Assembly: GCA_035296965.1 (NCBI GenBank) | Contig: DATGZX010000114.1 | Span: 62,001 to 126,000, forward strand | Reading direction: 5' to 3' | From: DATGZX01 sp035296965 | GTDB taxonomy: Bacteria; Planctomycetota; Planctomycetia; Gemmatales; Gemmataceae | Length of the DNA stretch: 64,000 nucleotides | Shown here: in pieces, positions 51,857 to 60,419 of the stretch | How the letters are laid out: each line of letters opens with the position of its first letter | How positions within the stretch are numbered: position 1 is the first letter of the stretch | The notes under the pieces: generated by a model | Databases searched by the model: none | What the model was told of the DNA's origin: nothing | What the model saw: the letters and a program-made list of their open reading frames with translations, nothing else | Translations under genes and position numbers: made by a program

Positions 51857-53164
51857 ATGAAGGTGCTTGTCATAGGGAAAGGCGGCCGCGAGCACGCCCT
51901 GGTCTGGAAGCTGGCTCAGTCTCCGCGCGTGAAGCAAGTCTATTGCGCTCCTGGCAACGCTGGAACCGCCATCGAGGGGATCAATATACCCGTCGAGCCC
52001 GTCGACATAGAGCGGCTCATCCGGTTCGCGAAGAAAGAAGCGATTGACCTGACAGTTGTTGGCCCCGAAGATCCGCTCTCCCTGGGAATCGTCGATGAAT
52101 TCCAGAAGTCAGGTTTGCGCATCTTCGGCCCGCACCGCGCTGCGGCGCAGATTGAGGCGAGCAAGGTGTTCGCCAAGCAGCTGATGCGCGATGCCGATGT
52201 CCCGACCGCAGAGTTTCGCGTCTTCGACCACCCAGCCCCAGCCCGACACTACGTCGAATCGCGCGAATATGCCGTGGTCGTAAAAGCTGATGGCCTGGCA
52301 GCTGGTAAGGGCGTGATCGTCTGCAATGATACGAAGGAGGCGCTGGAAGCCATCGACCGAATCATGGTGCGCGAAGAATTCGGTAGGACGGCCGGCCGCC
52401 AGGTAGTCATTGAAAAACGCCTGGAAGGACAGGAGCTGAGCATTTTGGCTTTGGTTTCAGGACGGACCATCATACCGCTTCAGGCGACGCAGGATCACAA
52501 GGCCGCGTTCGATAACGATGAAGGTCCCAATACGGGTGGGATGGGCGCCTATTGTCCCCCCGCCTTGGCCACGCCTGAACTCCTGCAAGAAATCGAAAGC
52601 ACCATCTTGGTGCCCACTGTCCATGCCCTCAAACGTCGTCGGCGGCCATTTCGGGGGGTCCTCTACGCAGGAATCATCGTTACTAAACAGGGGCCGCGCG
52701 TGCTCGAGTTTAATTGTCGTTTTGGCGATCCGGAGACGCAGCCGTTGCTCTTGCGCTTGCGTACGGATCTTGTCGATCTCTTGGAGGCGGTCGTCGACGA
52801 TCGGCTGGCTGAATTGCCCGAAAGCAGCCTTGAATGGGACCCGCGCCCTGCCGTTTGTGTCGTCATGGCTAGCCAGGGGTATCCTGGTAGCTACGCAAAG
52901 GGCAGAGTCATCACCGGTCTGGACAAAGCAGCGAGCTTGCCTGATGTGAAGGTCTTTCACGCAGGGACAAAACTTGAGAATGCGTTCCCGGTAACGGATG
53001 GCGGACGGGTATTGGGGGTGACAGCCCTGGGAGATACCCTGGAAGCCGCGAAAAGAAATGCCTACGAGGCGGTCGGACGCATCCAGTTCCAGGGCGCTTT
53101 CTACCGTCACGACATTGCCGATAAAGCCCTCGTCAGCAAAGCCGAGGGCACAACGCAAGCTTGA
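51857..53164 (+). CDS. purD: Phosphoribosylamine-glycine ligase
   Basis: The 435-residue ATP-grasp enzyme joins glycine to phosphoribosylamine in purine synthesis. The N-terminal domain starts KVLVIGKGGREHALVWKL. The ATP-grasp loop VVKADGLAAGKGVIVCNDT, the GPNTGGMGAYCPPALATPEL motif and EFNCRFGDPETQPLL are textbook PurD. The start is the ATG at 51857, because GGGAG lies 8 bases upstream; the ATG two codons before it leaves too little room. It is convergent with purN, which carries out the next step. Its stop lies within a duplicated segment that is repeated 73 bp further on. Confidence 0.96.
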   Translation: MKVLVIGKGGREHALVWKLAQSPRVKQVYCAPGNAGTAIEGINIPVEPVDIERLIRFAKKEAIDLTVVGPEDPLSLGIVDEFQKSGLRIFGPHRAAAQIEASKVFAKQLMRDADVPTAEFRVFDHPAPARHYVESREYAVVVKADGLAAGKGVIVCNDTKEALEAIDRIMVREEFGRTAGRQVVIEKRLEGQELSILALVSGRTIIPLQATQDHKAAFDNDEGPNTGGMGAYCPPALATPELLQEIESTILVPTVHALKRRRRPFRGVLYAGIIVTKQGPRVLEFNCRFGDPETQPLLLRLRTDLVDLLEAVVDDRLAELPESSLEWDPRPAVCVVMASQGYPGSYAKGRVITGLDKAASLPDVKVFHAGTKLENAFPVTDGGRVLGVTALGDTLEAAKRNAYEAVGRIQFQGAFYRHDIADKALVSKAEGTTQA

Positions 53165-53239
53165 GAAACCGCCTGCAATGGGCCAAGCTGCCAGCTTGGC
53201 CTACATCAGCAAAGCCGAGGTCACAGCGGAGGCTTGAGA
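53133..53239. repeat. Direct repeat flanking a perfect palindrome at the purD/purN junction
   Basis: The 34 bases at 53133-53166, which include the last codons and the stop of purD, recur at 53206-53239 with 30 positions identical. Between them, 53181-53201 is a perfect inverted repeat with 10-base arms (GGCCAAGCTG-C-CAGCTTGGCC). The palindrome can serve as a bidirectional terminator for the convergent genes. The direct repeat looks like a local duplication or the target-site footprint of a lost element. Confidence 0.7.
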
Positions 53240-53304
53240 TATTCTCTCCTCCACCGCAGAGCGTCTGCTCGCAGCTACGATCCGGCGATCGAATCCGAAC
53301 TGAC

Positions 53305-53931
53305 TTACTTGTCCGACTGGCGCACAATGCGGCCTTCGCGATGTAGTTTACCCTCGCCGAAGAGCCGAATCGCCTCGGGATATGCCTCGCATTCCTGTTG
53401 AAAAATCCTGGCTGCCAGGGTGTCGGGAGTGTCATCGTCAAGCACAGGCACGCTTCTTTGCAAGATGATGGGCCCGTGATCGTAAGCGTTATCCGCAAAG
53501 TGTACGGTGCAGCCGCTGATCTTCACGCCGTATGCGAGGGCTGCCTCGTGAACGCGATGCCCGTAGAAGCCTTTGCCGCAAAAGGCCGGGATCAGTGCAG
53601 GGTGGACATTCATGACCCGATCCTGGAAATCGTCCGGAATCTGGATGAGCTGAAGAAAGCCCGCAAGACAGACGAGGTCGGCCTTTGCCTCGCGGCATAA
53701 TCCAAAAATGCGCTGACTGAACGCCTCACGAGAATCATAATTCTTACGATCGACTACGGCGGTTGGCAGATTCATTTTCTCCGCCCGAAGAAGGCCAGGC
53801 GCGTCCCCGCGGTTCGAAATCACGAGCACGATTTTCGCTTGCAGCCGGCCATCGCCTATGCGGTCAATGAGGTTCTGCAAAGTAGTCCCGCCGCCGCTGA
53901 TGAGCACTGCCAGTCGAATAGGATGCTTCAT
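53305..53931 (-). CDS. purN: Phosphoribosylglycinamide formyltransferase
   Basis: The 208-residue enzyme transfers formyl from 10-formyltetrahydrofolate to GAR. LAVLISGGGTTLQNLID is the phosphate-binding loop. VCLAGFLQLI and VMNVHPALIPAFCGKGFYG are the substrate loop, with the active Asn and His, and GCTVHFADNAYDHGPIILQR completes the site with the catalytic Asp. The familiar SGxGSNLQ loop reads SGGGTTLQN, a known variant. It is divergent from ileS (137 bp) and convergent with purD, which makes the preceding intermediate. Confidence 0.94.
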   Translation of the reverse strand: MKHPIRLAVLISGGGTTLQNLIDRIGDGRLQAKIVLVISNRGDAPGLLRAEKMNLPTAVVDRKNYDSREAFSQRIFGLCREAKADLVCLAGFLQLIQIPDDFQDRVMNVHPALIPAFCGKGFYGHRVHEAALAYGVKISGCTVHFADNAYDHGPIILQRSVPVLDDDTPDTLAARIFQQECEAYPEAIRLFGEGKLHREGRIVRQSDK

Positions 53932-54067
53932 GAGTGTTCCTGGTCCTTGGCAGACAGACCCTGGCGGACGCAGCCAACCGTCGCCCGGTCACTGCCTCCG
54001 CGTTCCCCCGGACTGTCTTTCCTTTGATAAGATAGGCACTTTCCCAGTGCTCCGCGAGGTATCGGTC

Positions 54068-57000
54068 ATGGCGTTTGAGAAGGTTGATACGCAGGTGGAT
54101 TTCCCTGCCCAGGAACGGGCCATCCTCGAATTCTGGGAGCAAACCAAGGCGTTCGAGCAACTTATCGCGAAGAATCGCGGAAAGCCAAAGTGGTCCTTCC
54201 TGGATGGGCCGATCACCGCCAACAATCCAATGGGCGTCCATCACGCCTGGGGCCGCACCTACAAGGATGCTTTCCAGCGCTACTTCGCCATGACGGGGCA
54301 CGACCTGCGCTATCAGAATGGTTTCGATTGCCAGGGCCTTTGGGTCGAGGTCGAGGTTGAGAAGCAGCTCAAGCTGAAGTCCAAGAGCGACATCGAAAAC
54401 CTCGTACCCGGCAATCCATTTGCGAGTATCGACCGGTTCGTGCAGGACTGCAAGGACCGGGTCAACAAATACGCGCGCGTTCAGACCGAGCAATCGATCC
54501 GCCTCGGCTACTGGATGAAGTGGGACAAAAACGGCGATTGGGACAAGCCCCCCGATCAGCGGAACAGCTACTTCACGATGTCGGAGGAGAACAACTACAC
54601 GATATGGTCGTTCCTCAAGAAGTGCCACGACCGCAATTTGGTTTACCGCGCCTACGACTCGATGCCCTGGTGTCCGCGCTGCGCCGTCGGCCTGAGCCAG
54701 ATGGAGATGCACGAAGGCTACGAGATGGTAGCGCATCGTTCCGTGTTCGTGCGCTTTCCTCTCCGGGGACGGCCCAATGAAAACCTGCTCGTCTGGACGA
54801 CGACGCCCTGGACCCTTTCGAGCAACGTCGCGGCAGCCGTCAATCCCAAGCTGGTTTATTTGAAGGTCCTGCATCGCGACCACGTTTACTACCTGGCCAA
54901 GGGCGCCTTTACCGCGCATCGTTTGGAAGAGGAATTCAAACAGAAGCAATGGGTCGAAGGCGTACCCAAGCTGAAGACGCTGGAACAGATCTTCAAAGAA
55001 AAAGGCGGCTACGAAATCATCGGCGAGTTATCCGGCGCGGAAATGATCGGTTGGTCATATGACGGCCCCTTTGATGATCTGCCTGCCCAGAGTCATCCAG
55101 CGGGTTACCCCGGCGCGATTGCCGAAGTGGTGCTCAAGCAAGAGTGGGCGCCAGCTCACTCCGCGCGTGACAGCCATCGTGTTGTCGCCTGGGAGGAAGT
55201 TGGCGAGAAAGAAGGAACCGGTATCGTTCACATTGCCCCCGGCTGCGGCAAGGAAGACTTTGTGCTGGGTAAATCCGAAGGGCTGGTTCCGATCGCGCCC
55301 CTGGATGAATTCGGGGCCTTCGTGCCCGGCTTCGGAAATTTGTCGGGTAAGTCTGCCATCGATTCGACGACAACGGACTGGATTCTCGCCGACCTCCAGC
55401 AAAGAGGGCTGCTCCTGGCCTTCGAGCGCTACCCGCACAGCTACCCGCACTGCTGGCGCTGCAAAACGGAGCTTCTCTTCCGACTCGTTGACGAGTGGTA
55501 CATCAACATGTCATGGCGCGAAGAGATCATGACCATCTGCCACGACATCAAGTGGATTCCAGACTATGGCCTCCAGCGCGAGTTGGATTGGCTGCGCAAC
55601 ATGGGCGATTGGATGATCTCGAAGAAACGCTATTGGGGATTGGCACTGCCCATCTGGGTTTGTTCCAAGTGCAACGCTTTTGAGGTCATCGGCAGTCGTG
55701 AGGAACTGCAAGAGCGCGCAACCGCGGGCTGGAAAGAGTTCGAGGGACACACACCCCACCGTCCCTGGATCGACCTTGTAAAGACCCGCTGCGGCCAATG
55801 CGGCGGCGAGGCGAGCCGCATCCCGGATGTGGGGAATCCCTGGCTGGACGCCGGCATCGTGCCGTACTCAACTTTGGGGTACAACCGGAATCGCGCATAT
55901 TGGTCGCAATGGTTCCCGGCCGACTTTATCACCGAGTCGCTGCCGGGGCAGTTTCGCAACTGGTTCTACGCCCTGCTGGCCATGAGCACGATCATGGCCA
56001 ACCGAACTCCTTTCAAGGTGCTTCTCGGTCATGCGCTGGTCCGCGATGAAAAAGGCGAGGAGATGCACAAATCGCGAGGCAATGCGATCCCATTCGAGGA
56101 AGCCGCGGAGAAGATGAGCGCCGATCTGATGCGCTGGATGTTCTGCCGGCAGAATCCGGTCAACAACATCAATTTCGGTTACGGGCCGGCCAATGAGCTG
56201 CGCAACAAGTTCGTGATGAAGTTGTGGAACAGCTATGCGTTCTTCTGCAACTATGCCCGACTTGACAGCTTTGATCCGCACGCACTGGCGGTTCCGGTCA
56301 AAAAACGCCCCGATATCGATCGCTGGATACTTTCCGATTTACAACTTCTGATCAGAAAGGCGCGAACGGAGTTCGAGGATTTTAACCTGATGAAATTCTG
56401 CCTCGAAGCCGAAGCATTCGTCGAAGATCGCCTCAGCAACTGGTATGTGCGTCGGAATCGCAGGCGTTTCTGGAAGAGCGAGCGAACCGATGATAAGTTG
56501 GCGGCCTACCAAACCCTTTATACGGTCCTCACGACGCTGACGAAGCTCTTCGCTCCTGTGATGCCGTTCCTGACGGAATCGATGTTCCGGAATCTCGTCG
56601 CCAAATCAGATAGTTCAGCGGGCAGCGTTCACCTTGCGGACTACCCGGCCGTGGACGAATCCTTGATCGACGCCGATCTTTCAGCCGACATGGACGCGCT
56701 CCTCCGCCTCGTCTCGCTTGGTTCCGCGGCGCGAAACAGCTTCAAGATGAAAGTCCGGCAGCCGTTGGCTGAGATGAAGGTGCAGCCGGCCAACGATGGC
56801 GAACGCCGGGCCGTCGAACGCTTCGCGGACCAGATCTGCGAAGAACTGAACATCAAGAAGGTCACTCTCCACGATCCGGTACAGGGGCCCCTTCTCAGGT
56901 ACGAGGTTAAGCCAAACTTGAAGACTCTCGGACCGAGGCTCGGACCCAGAGTGAAACAAGTGCAAGAGGCGCTCGCTCAGTTTGCCGGCGATCCGGCCCC

Positions 57001-57445
57001 GCTTGTCCGCACGCTGAACGACAAGTTTCCCATTCAATTGCCGATGCCAGACGGCACTCCCGTGGTCCTGGACCCAACAGATCTAATCGTCCAGACAAAG
57101 GGACCGGAGGGATGGGCTGCCGTGACCGACCGGGATACTATTGTGGCTCTCGACACGCGTCTCACGGATCAGCTCAAGCAGGAAGGCATGGCACGCGAAG
57201 TTGTCCGCCATGTTCAGGAGCTGCGTAAAAAGGCGGAGCTGGAGATGGAGGATCGCATTGAGCTTTACCTTGGGACCAACTCCGCGGTTCTGCGTGCAGC
57301 GATCGAAGCTAACCGCTCCTACATCGCCAACGAAACTTTGGTTGGGTGTTGGTCGGACGAACCTTTGACGGGAGAAGCGCATATAGCCGCCGTGAAGATT
57401 GATGGGCACGATCTGATCATCATGCTCCAGAAGCTTGTTACTTGA
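54068..57445 (+). CDS. ileS: Isoleucyl-tRNA synthetase (type 2-like)
   Basis: The 1125-residue class I synthetase has its HIGH region as NNPMGVHHAWGRTYKDAF (near residue 56). The KMSKS region reads EKGEEMHKSRGNAIPFEE (near 668), keeping the second, catalytic Lys but replacing the first Lys by Glu. The editing domain (about 200-400), Cys pairs WCPRC, CSKC and CGQC, the anticodon helices and a C-terminal extension (about 950 onward) are present. This variant of signature motifs is shared by a bacterial IleRS subgroup distinct from E. coli. The ATG at 54068 (MAFEKVDTQVDFPAQE) is chosen; the frame extends back across purN without a family-like sequence. mqnE follows on the same strand after 86 bp. 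Confidence 0.92.
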   Translation: MAFEKVDTQVDFPAQERAILEFWEQTKAFEQLIAKNRGKPKWSFLDGPITANNPMGVHHAWGRTYKDAFQRYFAMTGHDLRYQNGFDCQGLWVEVEVEKQLKLKSKSDIENLVPGNPFASIDRFVQDCKDRVNKYARVQTEQSIRLGYWMKWDKNGDWDKPPDQRNSYFTMSEENNYTIWSFLKKCHDRNLVYRAYDSMPWCPRCAVGLSQMEMHEGYEMVAHRSVFVRFPLRGRPNENLLVWTTTPWTLSSNVAAAVNPKLVYLKVLHRDHVYYLAKGAFTAHRLEEEFKQKQWVEGVPKLKTLEQIFKEKGGYEIIGELSGAEMIGWSYDGPFDDLPAQSHPAGYPGAIAEVVLKQEWAPAHSARDSHRVVAWEEVGEKEGTGIVHIAPGCGKEDFVLGKSEGLVPIAPLDEFGAFVPGFGNLSGKSAIDSTTTDWILADLQQRGLLLAFERYPHSYPHCWRCKTELLFRLVDEWYINMSWREEIMTICHDIKWIPDYGLQRELDWLRNMGDWMISKKRYWGLALPIWVCSKCNAFEVIGSREELQERATAGWKEFEGHTPHRPWIDLVKTRCGQCGGEASRIPDVGNPWLDAGIVPYSTLGYNRNRAYWSQWFPADFITESLPGQFRNWFYALLAMSTIMANRTPFKVLLGHALVRDEKGEEMHKSRGNAIPFEEAAEKMSADLMRWMFCRQNPVNNINFGYGPANELRNKFVMKLWNSYAFFCNYARLDSFDPHALAVPVKKRPDIDRWILSDLQLLIRKARTEFEDFNLMKFCLEAEAFVEDRLSNWYVRRNRRRFWKSERTDDKLAAYQTLYTVLTTLTKLFAPVMPFLTESMFRNLVAKSDSSAGSVHLADYPAVDESLIDADLSADMDALLRLVSLGSAARNSFKMKVRQPLAEMKVQPANDGERRAVERFADQICEELNIKKVTLHDPVQGPLLRYEVKPNLKTLGPRLGPRVKQVQEALAQFAGDPAPLVRTLNDKFPIQLPMPDGTPVVLDPTDLIVQTKGPEGWAAVTDRDTIVALDTRLTDQLKQEGMAREVVRHVQELRKKAELEMEDRIELYLGTNSAVLRAAIEANRSYIANETLVGCWSDEPLTGEAHIAAVKIDGHDLIIMLQKLVT

Positions 57446-57531
57446 ATTCTGCGAAGTTTTCGAGTTTTCAATTTGCCTTGAAAACTCAGCTTGGTGTGCT
57501 ATGACTACTGTGGCGGCGGTCTGCCCATTCG

Positions 57532-58698
57532 ATGCGAGTAAATGCGATGATTCAAAGCAGTGACGTCAATCGCCTAAGTTCAATACGCAGCAAGGTGGAG
57601 GCGGGTGAAAGGCTCTCCTTCGAGGATGGCGTGTTTCTCTCCGAGGAGGCCGACCTCTTCACGCTCGGGGAGCTTGCTAACATCGTTCGCGAGCGCAAGA
57701 ACTGCCAATTCACATACTACAACGTGAACGCCCATATCAATCCGACGAACGTTTGCGTTTACCGCTGCACGTTTTGTGCGTTCCGCGCGGATCTGAAGAG
57801 CCCGAAAGGCTACGTCATGTCCGACGAGCAAATCCTCGCTCGGGCGGCCGAGGCAGATCAAAGCGGTGCGACAGAGCTACATATCGTCGGCGGCCTGCAC
57901 CATCAGCTTCCTTACGAGTGGTACCTGAACGTTGTCCGCATCATTCACGAAGCCCATCCGCGCCTGCACTTGAAGGCATACACAGCGGTCGAATGGGATT
58001 GGTTTTGTCGCCTTACGGGACGGCCGACGCGCGACATCCTTGCCGAGTTCAAGGAGGCTGGGCTCGGCAGCCTGCCGGGTGGCGGCGCGGAGATTTTCCA
58101 CCCTGAAGTACGCGACAAGATTTGCGAGCACAAAGCAGACAGCGATTCCTGGATCCGCATCCATCGCGAGGCGCACGAGCTAGGGCTGCGCTCGAACGCA
58201 ACGATGCTCTATGGCCATATCGAGCAGCCCTGGCATCGCATCGACCACCTTTGTCGGTTGCGGGCCCTCCAGGATGAGACAGGAGGATTTCAAACGCTCA
58301 TTCCCCTCGCCTTCCATCCGGAGAACACGAAGCTGTCGCACATCGCCAAGCCGAGTGGGCTGATGGATTTGAGGACAATGGCGATCAGCCGGCTGATGCT
58401 CGACAATTTCCCGCACATCAAGGCGTACTGGGTCATGCTCGGCATCAAGACAGCCCAGCTGGCGCTGAGCTTCGGCGCTGATGACATAGACGGCACTGTC
58501 GTCCATGAGAAGATTTACCACGATGCGGGGTCGGATTCGCCGCAGGAATTGACGGTCGCCGAGCTGCGCCGACTTATTCAAGAAGCTGGGCGCATCCCCG
58601 TCGAGCGCGACACGCTCTATCATGAGGTCGTCCGTCGGGAGGACGGCTGGGAGACGGGCCGGCATATGACCCCCGAAGCCCTGGGAGCCGCGTCCTAG
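57532..58698 (+). CDS. mqnE: Aminofutalosine synthase (radical SAM, futalosine menaquinone pathway)
   Basis: The 388-residue radical SAM enzyme has the cluster motif CVYRCTFCAF (C-x3-C-x2-C), preceded by YYNVNAHINPTNV as in MqnE. ELHIVGGLHHQLPYEWYLNV and LGSLPGGGAEIFHPEVRDKI are MqnE rather than MqnC (the latter has a PGAGAEIL-type loop). The enzyme links 3-[(1-carboxyvinyl)oxy]benzoate with SAM to make aminofutalosine. Its C-terminal half carries the family's HPENTKLSHIAKPSGLMDLR. The start at 57532 is uncertain because no strong ribosome site is visible; the ATG at 57547 is an alternative. The pathway partner mqnD lies at 0.7 kb. Confidence 0.94.
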   Translation: MRVNAMIQSSDVNRLSSIRSKVEAGERLSFEDGVFLSEEADLFTLGELANIVRERKNCQFTYYNVNAHINPTNVCVYRCTFCAFRADLKSPKGYVMSDEQILARAAEADQSGATELHIVGGLHHQLPYEWYLNVVRIIHEAHPRLHLKAYTAVEWDWFCRLTGRPTRDILAEFKEAGLGSLPGGGAEIFHPEVRDKICEHKADSDSWIRIHREAHELGLRSNATMLYGHIEQPWHRIDHLCRLRALQDETGGFQTLIPLAFHPENTKLSHIAKPSGLMDLRTMAISRLMLDNFPHIKAYWVMLGIKTAQLALSFGADDIDGTVVHEKIYHDAGSDSPQELTVAELRRLIQEAGRIPVERDTLYHEVVRREDGWETGRHMTPEALGAAS

Positions 58699-58705
58699 TA
58701 CTTCG

Positions 58706-59668
58706 TTATTCCCTCTGCAAGGGCGTTAACGTCGGCGCGAAACTTAGAAGAATGGTCTCGCCGCCCTTCACCTTATCGCCAGGTTTGACCCTCACGTCGA
58801 AGGCGTCGTTGATGGGTAGAAGCACTTCGGTCCGCGAGCCAAACTTGATCATGCCAAACCGATCGCCTCGGTGAAGCAATTCTCCGGGCCGCACCCAGCA
58901 GACGATTCTCCTCGCAATGGCGCCCGAAATTTGCTTGACGCGCAAAATCCGTCCGGTGCCGGCCTCCTCCAAATCGAGCCAGAGCTGCTCGTTGCGCACC
59001 GCGCATTCCACGTGGCGAGCATCGAGGAAGGCGCCAGGGAAGTAGCGAACCTGGAGCACCGTGCTGGAACGCGGCACTCGATTGACGTGGACATTGAATA
59101 CCGACAGGAAAATGCTGATACGGTAGGCCTTCTTGCCGGGAAAAGCGTCGTCGTCCACTGCGCCCACGTGGGTCACCGTGCCGTCTGCCGGGCTCACCAA
59201 AACGTCTGGATCAGTCGGAATCGGCCGTTCGGGGTCGCGAAAGAAAGAGATCACGAAAACCCAGAGGATAAGCAAGACACCCACCGGCAGCCAGAATAGC
59301 CAGTGCAGGAAAAGTGCCCCCAGCACGAGTACGATGGCCGCGCTCAACAGGACGAGGCTGAAGAATACGACCTCACCCAGGCCAGCCCGTGCCAAGGGAA
59401 TACCCGGGAGCCGCCGACACGGATCGTCCTGGTCACGGAACTGGCAGCCGCAGACGTTGCGGTAGAACTTCAGATCGCGCGCATCCACGGCATCATGAGA
59501 GCAGCCGGGACAATTCCCGTGCCGCTGTGCCGCCATGCGCCGGACATAGCCTGGAAAGAGCCGGCGCAGCCACGCGCGCCGGAGCCTACCCCAAGCCAAC
59601 TCCAGGCTCATGCAGAAACCGCCGCCGGGCTGGATACTCCTTGGATCGATGGGAGTCGGAGTTGCCAT
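58706..59668 (-). CDS. psd: Phosphatidylserine decarboxylase with a Cys-rich N-terminal extension
   Basis: The C-terminal two thirds of this 320-residue protein are a short-form decarboxylase proenzyme. Visible are RDPERPIP, VSPADGTVTHVG, IFLSVFNVHVNRVP and the self-cleavage region KFGSRTEVLLP, where the Gly-Ser bond would yield the pyruvoyl group. It makes phosphatidylethanolamine at the membrane. Ahead of the two-helix membrane hairpin (about 98-145) is an unusual segment of about 90 residues. It has Cys 53, 56, 73, 75 and 84 (HGNCPGCSHDAVDARDLKFY; NVCGCQFRDQDDPC), which looks like a zinc-binding knuckle. The start at 59668 is preceded by AAGGA; a start at 59611 would still include the cysteines. 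It is convergent with mqnE, with 7 bp between stops. Confidence 0.88.
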   Translation of the reverse strand: MATPTPIDPRSIQPGGGFCMSLELAWGRLRRAWLRRLFPGYVRRMAAQRHGNCPGCSHDAVDARDLKFYRNVCGCQFRDQDDPCRRLPGIPLARAGLGEVVFFSLVLLSAAIVLVLGALFLHWLFWLPVGVLLILWVFVISFFRDPERPIPTDPDVLVSPADGTVTHVGAVDDDAFPGKKAYRISIFLSVFNVHVNRVPRSSTVLQVRYFPGAFLDARHVECAVRNEQLWLDLEEAGTGRILRVKQISGAIARRIVCWVRPGELLHRGDRFGMIKFGSRTEVLLPINDAFDVRVKPGDKVKGGETILLSFAPTLTPLQRE

Positions 59669-59706
59669 ATCCTTGAGGATAGAGAGCTGCAGACGTGCCG
59701 GCTATC

Positions 59707-60207
59707 TCACGTTCCTGAACTTGGCTGCGGCGGGGTCCGGCTGCGAGCCCGGAGTCGCTCAAGGAGCTTGGCTTTCGCAGGAATGGGAAGACGTGGACCT
59801 GAGGCTGCGGCTTCCGCCGGCTCCTCGAGCGGTTCCACAGGTTGAGGTTCCGCCTCGGGTTTGGAAAGTGACTCGGTGACTTCAGGCTCAACTTGAGCCC
59901 TGTCCTTTGCCTCCTCTGCCGCTTGCGCAGCCGCCGCCCCGGCGCCATCACCCACGAGAGCCTGAATCTGCGACTGCTTCATTTCCTTTTGGAAGCCAAG
60001 ATAGTTGATTTGGTCGTAAGGGACGAAGAAAACACGTCCCATGTCCGCGGTCCCGGCCAGCCGACCACGGATAACCATGTGCTCTTGCTCCATGGCCACG
60101 ACATTCTGGATGCTGATCTCCATGCCGATGGTGGTCATGAGCATCAGACTGTCTTGCATCTCCCGAGGGATTCGCCGAAGGATCGTAGTCCAGGAGCTAG
60201 CTTGCAT
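59707..60207 (-). CDS. Small uncharacterised protein with disordered acidic linker
   Basis: The 166-residue product has a compact first half: MQASSWTTILRRIPREMQDS, then MEISIQNVVAMEQEHMVIRG and GRVFFVPYDQINYLGFQKEM. It is strand-rich and reminiscent of small SH3/Lsm-like barrels, though I cannot assign it. A Pro/Glu/Ala linker (about 95-140) and a basic Arg-rich tail follow. There is no signal peptide or membrane segment. It is 38 bp upstream of psd on the same strand, so cotranscription is likely and a role at the membrane or in lipid synthesis is conceivable but unproven. Confidence 0.65.
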   Translation of the reverse strand: MQASSWTTILRRIPREMQDSLMLMTTIGMEISIQNVVAMEQEHMVIRGRLAGTADMGRVFFVPYDQINYLGFQKEMKQSQIQALVGDGAGAAAAQAAEEAKDRAQVEPEVTESLSKPEAEPQPVEPLEEPAEAAASGPRLPIPAKAKLLERLRARSRTPPQPSSGT

Positions 60208-60419
60208 GTCGGTCCCTGATTAGCAATTAAGAGGAGCGATACTAGGGAGTACTCAGGAGGGTGCGCAATACTCCTGCAAGCCCATCGACCAAGATCAAGC
60301 TAAACGACCCTGGCCGCCTGTAGTTTAGCTCATAATCCGAAGCTTAGCTAAGGAGGTGCGGTTGGGTCGTGGGCCAGTCCTTGGTCGTTGTGTTTTAAGG
60401 ACTTGCATACCTGCGGGCA

